The notes under the pieces: generated by a model
Told to the model about the DNA's origin: nothing
What the model saw: only the letters and a program-made list of their open reading frames with translations
Database searches by the model: none
In this document: in pieces, positions 58,661 through 64,000 of the stretch
How positions within the stretch are numbered: the first letter of the stretch is position 1
How the letters are laid out: every line of letters begins with the position of its first letter
Translations under genes and position numbers: made by a program
DNA from: Geminicoccus roseus DSM 18922
Lineage (GTDB): Bacteria; Pseudomonadota; Alphaproteobacteria; Geminicoccales; Geminicoccaceae
Reading direction: 5' to 3'
DNA: 64,000 bases
NCBI RefSeq assembly: GCF_000427665.1
Contig: NZ_KE386572.1
Location: 4,464,373 to 4,528,372, forward strand

Positions 58661-60196
58661 ATGAGCGCGGGCGAGCGTTTCTACATCACGACGCCGATTT
58701 ATTACGTCAACGACAGCCCGCATATCGGCCATGCCTATACCACGCTCGCCTGCGATGCGTTCGCGCGCTTCGCCCGGCTGGACGGCAGGCAGGTCTGGTT
58801 CCTGACCGGCACCGACGAGCATGGCCAGAAGGTCGAGAAGGCCGCCCAGGCCGCCGGCAAGGATCCGCAGGCCTTCACCGACGAGGTCAGCCAGCGCTTC
58901 CGCCGCCTGGCCGACGCCATGGGTTTCTCCCACGACGACTTCATCCGCACCACCGAGCCCCGCCACTACCGGGCGGTCCAGCATCTGTGGAACGTGCTGG
59001 TCGAGAAGGGCGAGATCTATCTCGGCAAGTATGCTGGCTGGTACTCGGTCCGCGACGAGGCATTCTTCGACGAGAGCGAGATCAGGGACGGCAAGGCGCC
59101 CACCGGCGCCCCGGTGGAGTGGGTCGAGGAGCCCTCATACTTCTTCCGCCTGTCCGCCTGGCAGGACCGGCTGCTGGCCTTCTATGAGGCCCATCCCGAC
59201 TTCATCCTGCCGCCCTCGCGCCGCAACGAGGTGATCAGCTTCGTGAAGTCGAACCTGCGCGACCTGTCGGTCTCGCGGACCACCTTCAAGTGGGGCGTGC
59301 CGGTCCCGAACGACCCGGACCACGTGATGTATGTGTGGCTGGACGCGCTCACCAACTACATCACCGCGCTTGGCTACCCGGACGACACCGAGGCATGGCG
59401 GACCTTCTGGCCGGCCGACGTGCACGTGGTCGGCAAGGACATCCTGCGCTTCCACGCGATCTTCTGGCCGGCCTTCCTGATGGCCGCCGACTTGCCGCCG
59501 CCCCGCCGCGTGTTCGCCCATGGCTGGTGGACCAACGAGGGCGAGAAGATCTCGAAGTCGGTCGGCAACGTGATCGACCCGTTCCAGCTGATCGACACGT
59601 TCGGCCTGGACCAGACCCGCTACTTCCTCCTGCGCGAGGTGCCGTTCGGCTCGGACGGCGATTTCAGCCGCGCGGCGATGGCCCGGCGGATGAACGCCGA
59701 TCTGGCCAACGACTACGGCAATCTCGGCCTGCGCGTCCTGTCCTTCATCCAGAAGAACGCCGGGGCGGCCGTGCCGGAGAAGGGCGAGCTGCTGCCGGTC
59801 GACCGGGAACTGCTCGACGCCGCCGCTGGGCTGGTGGAACGGGTCCGGGCGGAGATGGCGGTGCAGGCGCCGCATAAGGCGCTGGAGGCGATCTTCGCCG
59901 TGATCGCCGACGCCAACCGCTGGATCGACACCCAGGCCCCCTGGACCCTGCGCAAGACCGATCCGGTCCGGATGAACACCGTCCTGTGGGTCCTTGTCGA
60001 AACCATTCGACGGATCGCGATCCTCACCCAGCCCTTCATGCCGACCTCCTCGGCCCGGGTGCTCGACCAGCTGGCGGTGCCGGCCGACCGCCGCCAGATC
60101 GCCGAGGTCGCCGATCCCGCGGCGCAGCTGGTGCCCGGCACGCCCTTGCCCAAGCCGGAGGGCGTGTTCCCGAAATGGCTGGAGCCGGCGGCATGA
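58661..60196 (+). CDS. metG: Methionine-tRNA ligase
   Basis: A 511-residue class I synthetase. The HIGH motif is PHIGHAYTT (residues 20-28) and the KMSKS motif is KISKS at 296-300. No Cys4 zinc cluster is seen in the connective peptide (about 127-165), so it is of the short, zinc-free type, and it lacks the C-terminal dimerisation domain. The ATG at 58661 begins MSAGERFYITTPIYYVN. Its stop overlaps the tatD start (ATGA). Confidence 0.96.
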   Translation: MSAGERFYITTPIYYVNDSPHIGHAYTTLACDAFARFARLDGRQVWFLTGTDEHGQKVEKAAQAAGKDPQAFTDEVSQRFRRLADAMGFSHDDFIRTTEPRHYRAVQHLWNVLVEKGEIYLGKYAGWYSVRDEAFFDESEIRDGKAPTGAPVEWVEEPSYFFRLSAWQDRLLAFYEAHPDFILPPSRRNEVISFVKSNLRDLSVSRTTFKWGVPVPNDPDHVMYVWLDALTNYITALGYPDDTEAWRTFWPADVHVVGKDILRFHAIFWPAFLMAADLPPPRRVFAHGWWTNEGEKISKSVGNVIDPFQLIDTFGLDQTRYFLLREVPFGSDGDFSRAAMARRMNADLANDYGNLGLRVLSFIQKNAGAAVPEKGELLPVDRELLDAAAGLVERVRAEMAVQAPHKALEAIFAVIADANRWIDTQAPWTLRKTDPVRMNTVLWVLVETIRRIAILTQPFMPTSSARVLDQLAVPADRRQIAEVADPAAQLVPGTPLPKPEGVFPKWLEPAA

Positions 60197-60978
60197 GCCT
60201 GATCGATACCCACTGCCACCTGGACTATCCGGGCTTGGCCGAGAGCCTGCCGGACGTCCTGTCGCGCGCCCGCGAGGCGGGGGTCACCCGGATGATCTCG
60301 ATCGGGACGCGGCTGTCCGCGTTCGATCAGGTGCGCGAAATTGCACGAACGAACCCGGGCGTGTTCTGCACGGTCGGTGTGCATCCCCATGAGTCGGGAA
60401 GCGAGGGGCTGTGCGACCCGACCCCGCTGATCGAGGCGGCGGACGATCCGCACGTGGTCGGGATCGGCGAGAGCGGCTTCGACTATTTCTACGACAAGGC
60501 CCCCCGGGACGCGCAGCGGCGCTCCTTCCTGGCCCATATCCATGCCTGCCAGGAGACTGGCCTGCCGCTGGTGGTCCACACCCGGGATGCCGACGACGAC
60601 ACCATGGATCTCCTGGAAGCGGCGATGGCGCACAAGCCGTTCACCGGGGTGATCCACTGCTACTCCTCCTCGCACCGCCTGGCCGAGCGGGCGGTGACCA
60701 TGGGCCTGCATCTGGGGATCGGCGGGATCGCCACCTTTCCCAAGAGCGAAGCGATCCGCGCGACCATCCGGCAGATGCCGCTGGATGCGCTGATCCTGGA
60801 GACCGACGCGCCCTACCTCGCCCCGGCGCCCAAGCGCGGCCGGACCAACGAGCCGTCCTACGTGCCGTTCGTCGCCGTCCGGCTCGCCGAGCTGTTCGGC
60901 CTGACCGTCGCGGAGATCGGGCGGGTCACCACCGCCAATGCCGAGCGGCTGTTCCCGCGGATCAAGCAGGCCGCATGA
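60193..60978 (+). CDS. TatD family hydrolase
   Basis: A 261-residue metal-dependent deoxyribonuclease-like TIM barrel. It has the opening HxH (IDTHCHLD, His7 and His9), VGVHPHESG, the metal Glu in GIGESGFDYF, histidines in VVHTRDADDD and GVIHCYSSS, and the final ETDAPYLAPAP. Family members degrade DNA 3' ends and may act in repair. ATGA-coupled to metG and to the MBL gene. Confidence 0.94.
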   Translation: MSLIDTHCHLDYPGLAESLPDVLSRAREAGVTRMISIGTRLSAFDQVREIARTNPGVFCTVGVHPHESGSEGLCDPTPLIEAADDPHVVGIGESGFDYFYDKAPRDAQRRSFLAHIHACQETGLPLVVHTRDADDDTMDLLEAAMAHKPFTGVIHCYSSSHRLAERAVTMGLHLGIGGIATFPKSEAIRATIRQMPLDALILETDAPYLAPAPKRGRTNEPSYVPFVAVRLAELFGLTVAEIGRVTTANAERLFPRIKQAA

Positions 60979-61751
60979 AGATCACGGTGCTTGGCTGCGG
61001 CACGTCCTCGGGCGTGCCGCAGATCGGCTGTTCCTGCGCCGTCTGCCGTTCCGACAATCCGAGGAACAAGCGGCTGCGCAGCTCGATCCTGGTGGAGGAC
61101 CGGGGCACGCTGATCCTGTTCGACTGCGGTCCGGACCTGCGCATGCAACTGCTCGCCGCCGGGGTGACGCGGCTGGACGCCCTGGTGTTCACCCACGCCC
61201 ATGCCGACCACATCCACGGCATCGACGACATCCGCGGCGTGAACAACGCGATGGACGCGGTGCTGCCCGCCTATGGCGACGCGCTGGTGCTGGACCAGGT
61301 CCGCAGCCGCTTCGACTATGCGTTCCATCCGGATCGTCACCCCAGCGGCGGGTTCTGGCGGCCGTCCATGGAGCCGCGGGTGTTCGACGGCCCGTTCACC
61401 GTGGGCAGCACCACCCTGGTCCCGTTCCGGCAACGCCACGGCCATACCGACAGCTGGGGCTTTCGGATCGGCGACTTCGCCTATTCCACCGATGTCGACT
61501 GGCTGGACGAGGCGGCCATGGCGCAGCTTGCCGGCATCCGCTTCTGGATCGTCGACTGCCTGCGCGAGCGCCCGCACCCGACCCATGCCCATCTGGAGCG
61601 TACGATGGGCTGGGTCGAGCGGCTGCGTCCCGAGCGTGTCTGGTTCACCCACATGAACCACGAGGTCGACTACGACGCCTGGTGCGCCCGGCTACCGGCC
61701 CATATCCGGCCGGCTTATGATGGCCAGGTGATCGAACTGGAGGATGCATGA
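60975..61751 (+). CDS. MBL-fold metallo-hydrolase (PhnP/phosphodiesterase-like)
   Basis: A 258-residue metallo-beta-lactamase-fold protein. The opening LGCGTSSGVPQIGC with Cys19, Cys21 and Cys24 is typical of the PhnP-like branch, whose cysteines bind an extra zinc. The main site is THAHADHIHG (His74, His76, Asp78, His79), then RHGHTDSWGF and STDVDWLDE. Related enzymes hydrolyse cyclic nucleotide-like phosphodiesters. The substrate is unknown. The gene regularly follows tatD in alphaproteobacteria; here both junctions overlap by 4 bases. Confidence 0.92.
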   Translation: MKITVLGCGTSSGVPQIGCSCAVCRSDNPRNKRLRSSILVEDRGTLILFDCGPDLRMQLLAAGVTRLDALVFTHAHADHIHGIDDIRGVNNAMDAVLPAYGDALVLDQVRSRFDYAFHPDRHPSGGFWRPSMEPRVFDGPFTVGSTTLVPFRQRHGHTDSWGFRIGDFAYSTDVDWLDEAAMAQLAGIRFWIVDCLRERPHPTHAHLERTMGWVERLRPERVWFTHMNHEVDYDAWCARLPAHIRPAYDGQVIELEDA

Positions 61752-62353
61752 CCGAGCTCGAACTCGACGCAGGCTTCTACCTGCTGCCCAAGGGCATGCT
61801 TCCCTCGGTGGTGGTCTGCCTGGAGATGACCGAACGTCCGCCGCCGCGCGCCTGCGCCGCCCCAGACGGCGTCACGCTGCGCCATGTCGTCCGTCCCGAT
61901 CTTGCCTGGTACCGCGACCTGTTCGCCCGGGTCGGCGAGCCCTGGCTCTGGTACGGCCGTCGCCTGCTGACCGACCAGGGTCTGGCCGGGATCATCCATG
62001 ATCCTGAGGTCGAGGTCCGGGTGGTCGAGCGGGACGGCGTGGCCGAGGGGCTGATGGAACTCGACTTTCGCAAGGAGGGCGAGGTCGAGCTGGCCTATTT
62101 CGGCGTCACCAGCGCGCTGATCGGCTCCGGCACCGGCCGCTGGCTGATGGAGAACGCGATCGAACGGGCGTTCCGCCAGCCGATCCGGCGCTTTTGGGTC
62201 CATACCTGCAACTACGATCACCGGGGCGCGCTGGCGTTCTACCAGCGCGCCGGCTTCGTGCCCTACCGCTTCGCCCTGGACCTGGATCCCGACCCGCGCC
62301 TGACCGGCGTGCTGCCCCGCGAGGCAGCACCGCACGCTCCGGTCATTCCGTGA
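61748..62353 (+). CDS. GNAT family N-acetyltransferase
   Basis: A 201-residue protein with a GNAT core: a beta strand ending VELAYFGVTSALIGSGTGRW (acetyl-CoA-binding loop), then LMENAIERAF and the end strand VHTCNYDHRGALAFYQRAGF, which carries the usual Asn-Asp-His-x-x-Ala block. Acceptor unknown. The ATG overlaps the MBL stop (ATGA). The end overlaps the convergent sulfurtransferase gene by 11 bases. Confidence 0.9.
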   Translation: MTELELDAGFYLLPKGMLPSVVVCLEMTERPPPRACAAPDGVTLRHVVRPDLAWYRDLFARVGEPWLWYGRRLLTDQGLAGIIHDPEVEVRVVERDGVAEGLMELDFRKEGEVELAYFGVTSALIGSGTGRWLMENAIERAFRQPIRRFWVHTCNYDHRGALAFYQRAGFVPYRFALDLDPDPRLTGVLPREAAPHAPVIP

Positions 62354-63188
62354 CGACCGGCACATCCTCCCGGCCACCCCACTCGGTCCACGATCCGTCG
62401 TAGACAGCCAGGTCGTCCTTGCCGAGCTGGTAGGCAGCCAGCGCCAGCACCGCCGCCGACACGCCGGAGCCGCAGGTGGCGGTCATCGGCAGCCGCAGGT
62501 CGACCCCCGCCCCGTCGAATGACATCGCCAGCTGGTCGTTCGGCTTCATGCGTCCGTCGGTGTCGACCAGGTCGCCGAACGGCAAATTGGCGGAGCCTGG
62601 GATGTGGCCGGCGCGCAGTCCGGCGCGCGGCTCCGGGTCACGGCCATAGAACCGACCCGCCGAGCGGGCGTCCAGGATCTGCTCGCGCCTGCCGTCGAGC
62701 GTAGCACGCACCTGCTCCAGACTGCGCACCAGCTCCGGCTGGTAGCGCGCCACGAACCGACGCGGCTCCACCGCCACCTCGCCGCTGTCCAGCGGCTGGC
62801 CGGCTGCCGTCCAGGCGGACAGCCCACCGTCCAGCACCATCACCTCATGGTGGCCCATGGCGCGGAACATCCACCAGGCCCGGGCCGAGGCGAGGAAGCG
62901 GTCGGCGTCGTAGACCACCACCCGGTCGGCATTGTCGATCCCGAGCGATCCCACCTGCTGCCCGAACTGCTCGGGCGACGGCAGCATGTGCGGCAGCTCG
63001 CTGGACCGGTCGGCGATCTCGTCGACGTCGAAGAACACCGCGCCGGGAAGGTGGCGCTGCAGGTACTCCGCCCGGGCGTCCCGGTTCTGGTTCGGCAGGT
63101 AGAACGACGCGTCCAGGAGGCGGACGTCCGGATCGTGGCGATGCCGGATCAGCCAGTCGACGGAGACCAGGGCAGGGGTGCGGTCCAT
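62343..63188 (-). CDS. sseA: 3-mercaptopyruvate/thiosulfate sulfurtransferase
   Basis: A 281-residue tandem-rhodanese enzyme. The inactive N-terminal rhodanese (about residues 5-130) is followed by an active C-terminal one with catalytic Cys239 in CGSGVSA. The CGSGV(S/T)A loop is the mercaptopyruvate sulfurtransferase type, while thiosulfate-specific rhodaneses carry CRKGV. It moves sulfur from mercaptopyruvate to thiophiles or cyanide. The start at 63188 begins MDRTPALVS; the longer frame overlaps cysK. It lies 11 bases downstream of the cysteine synthase gene, so the two are probably one operon for cysteine metabolism. Confidence 0.93.
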   Translation of the reverse strand: MDRTPALVSVDWLIRHRHDPDVRLLDASFYLPNQNRDARAEYLQRHLPGAVFFDVDEIADRSSELPHMLPSPEQFGQQVGSLGIDNADRVVVYDADRFLASARAWWMFRAMGHHEVMVLDGGLSAWTAAGQPLDSGEVAVEPRRFVARYQPELVRSLEQVRATLDGRREQILDARSAGRFYGRDPEPRAGLRAGHIPGSANLPFGDLVDTDGRMKPNDQLAMSFDGAGVDLRLPMTATCGSGVSAAVLALAAYQLGKDDLAVYDGSWTEWGGREDVPVVTE

Positions 63189-63199
63189 CTCGGCGTTCC

Positions 63200-64000
63200 T
63201 CACCCGGGAATCCAGGCCGGCACCGGCAGGTTCTTCGAGCGCAGGAAGGCCGGGTTGTAGAGCTTGGACTGGTAGCGTGCGCCGCCGTCGCACAGGATGG
63301 TGACGATCGTGTGCCCCGGCCCCATCGCCTCGGCGACCCGGATCGCACCGGTCACGTTGATCGCCGAGGACCCGCCCAGGACCAGGCCTTCCTCCTGCGC
63401 CATCTCGAACAGGATCGGCAGCGCCTCCTCGTCGGTGATCTGGACGGCGTCGTCGATCCGCGCGTCCTCCAGGTTGGCGGTGACCCGTCCCTGGCCGATC
63501 CCCTCGGTGATCGAGGTCCCGCTGCTCTTGAGCTCGCCGGTCTTGATCCAGGAATAGAGCGCGGCGCCCATCGGGTCCGCCAGCACGATCCGGACGTCCG
63601 GACGCTGCTCCTTCAGGTAGTCGGCCACGCCGGCCAGAGTGCCGCCGGTGCCGACCGCGCAGGTGAAGGCGTCGATCCTGCCGCCGGTCTGCCGCCAGAT
63701 CTCGGGGCCGGTGGTCTTGTAGTGGCCCCGGCGGTTGGCGACGTTGTCGAACTGGTTGGCCCAGAGAGCGCCTTCGGGATGGGTCGCCGCCAGCTCCTCG
63801 GCCAGCCGGCCGGAGAACTTCACGTAGTTGTTCGGATCCTTGTAGGGCACGGCCGGGACCGGGCGCAGGTCGGCGCCGGCCAGGCGCAGCGCGTCCATCT
63901 TCTCCTGGCTCTGCGTCTCGGGAATGACGATCACGGTCTTGTAGCCGCGCGCCGAGGCGACGTGGGCCAGGCCGATCCCGGTATTGCCGGCGGTGCCTTC
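63200..64000 (-). CDS. cysK: Cysteine synthase A (partial, 5' end beyond window)
   Basis: The last 267 codons of a PLP-dependent O-acetylserine sulfhydrylase are present. The first visible residues EGTAGNTGIGLAHVA are the substrate-binding loop (TSGNTG in other CysKs). Then come VIVIPETQSQEKMDALRLAG, the GTGGT phosphate-cup motif in VGTGGTLAGVADYL, and GLVLGGSSAINV, with the PLP ring serine region near the C-terminus. The PLP-binding lysine lies upstream, outside the window. It would use the O-acetylserine from CysE. Followed by sseA on the same strand. Confidence 0.93.
   Translation of the reverse strand, partial: EGTAGNTGIGLAHVASARGYKTVIVIPETQSQEKMDALRLAGADLRPVPAVPYKDPNNYVKFSGRLAEELAATHPEGALWANQFDNVANRRGHYKTTGPEIWRQTGGRIDAFTCAVGTGGTLAGVADYLKEQRPDVRIVLADPMGAALYSWIKTGELKSSGTSITEGIGQGRVTANLEDARIDDAVQITDEEALPILFEMAQEEGLVLGGSSAINVTGAIRVAEAMGPGHTIVTILCDGGARYQSKLYNPAFLRSKNLPVPAWIPG

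Noticed and set aside
1-64000. CRISPR arrays, tRNA, rRNA, phage or integrative-element modules
   Set aside because: No regularly spaced direct repeats, cloverleaf genes, integrase or structural phage genes were recognised by reading. A tRNAscan or Rfam search would settle small RNAs.

Overview
The window is very GC-rich chromosomal DNA from an alphaproteobacterium, probably Rhodospirillales/Geminicoccales or a close relative. The placement is inferred from gene families and gene order: lpiA-acvB, DUF6468 beside fliM, the mltB-rlpA-dacC-tmk-holB-metG-tatD-MBL order, and promoter candidates resembling those of the EcfG general-stress sigma factor. Genes are densely packed, with many ATGA, GTGA or TTGA overlaps. 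No rRNA, tRNA, CRISPR array, plasmid or phage module was recognised.

Layout. 1-1868: end of a circularly permuted ATP-grasp gene, an alpha-E gene and a ChaC-like gamma-glutamylcyclotransferase in one overlapping operon. 2044-6084: cysE, two EamA/DMT transporters, an amidohydrolase and a nitrilase-family hydrolase. 6085-9684: no intact gene; five decayed transposase genes (IS701, IS5, IS630, IS481, IS5) lie side by side. 9685-11457: an MFS transporter and a secreted unknown. 11610-14344: flagellar genes fliL-fliM-DUF6468-motE (minus strand). 14511-19531: a trans-3-hydroxyproline dehydratase-like gene and the lpiA-acvB pair for lysyl-phosphatidylglycerol. 19729-25944: a VWA/J-domain protein pair, a glycosyltransferase, a Kef-type antiporter and an iron-dependent alcohol dehydrogenase. 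26067-26849: a stress-type promoter, a 35-codon small ORF and a basic unknown protein. 26881-31522: a corrinoid-dependent methyl-transfer module (reductive activase, methyl-THF methyltransferase, PF13769-like protein, DUF1638 protein, B12 protein) with no visible substrate methyltransferase. 31651-42789: DapA-like lyase, Kup, NAD kinase, MoaA, alpha/beta hydrolase, AroC, a 43-residue membrane protein, FabI, a YihY/BrkB protein and IlvD. 42841-47009: DUF4142 lipoprotein, spermidine synthase, M81 metallopeptidase and two unknowns. 47173-53648: a hybrid histidine kinase followed by an archaic-type chaperone-usher locus (SCPU pilin, chaperone, usher, SCPU protein, 88-residue SCPU-like protein). 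53756-62353: cell-wall genes (mltB, rlpA, dacC) running into tmk, holB, metG, tatD, an MBL hydrolase and a GNAT protein. 62343-64000: a mercaptopyruvate sulfurtransferase and a cysteine synthase cut by the window edge.

How the genes fit together. Most loci are ordinary housekeeping. The less explained parts are: the methyl-transfer module without its methyltransferase; the VWA/J-domain pair opposite the lipid-modification operon; the SCPU pilus locus with a soluble hybrid kinase carrying a pseudo-receiver next to it; three EcfG-like promoter candidates in front of small or envelope genes; and the insertion-sequence graveyard. None of these is shown here to be a new system; they are the best candidates for a closer look.
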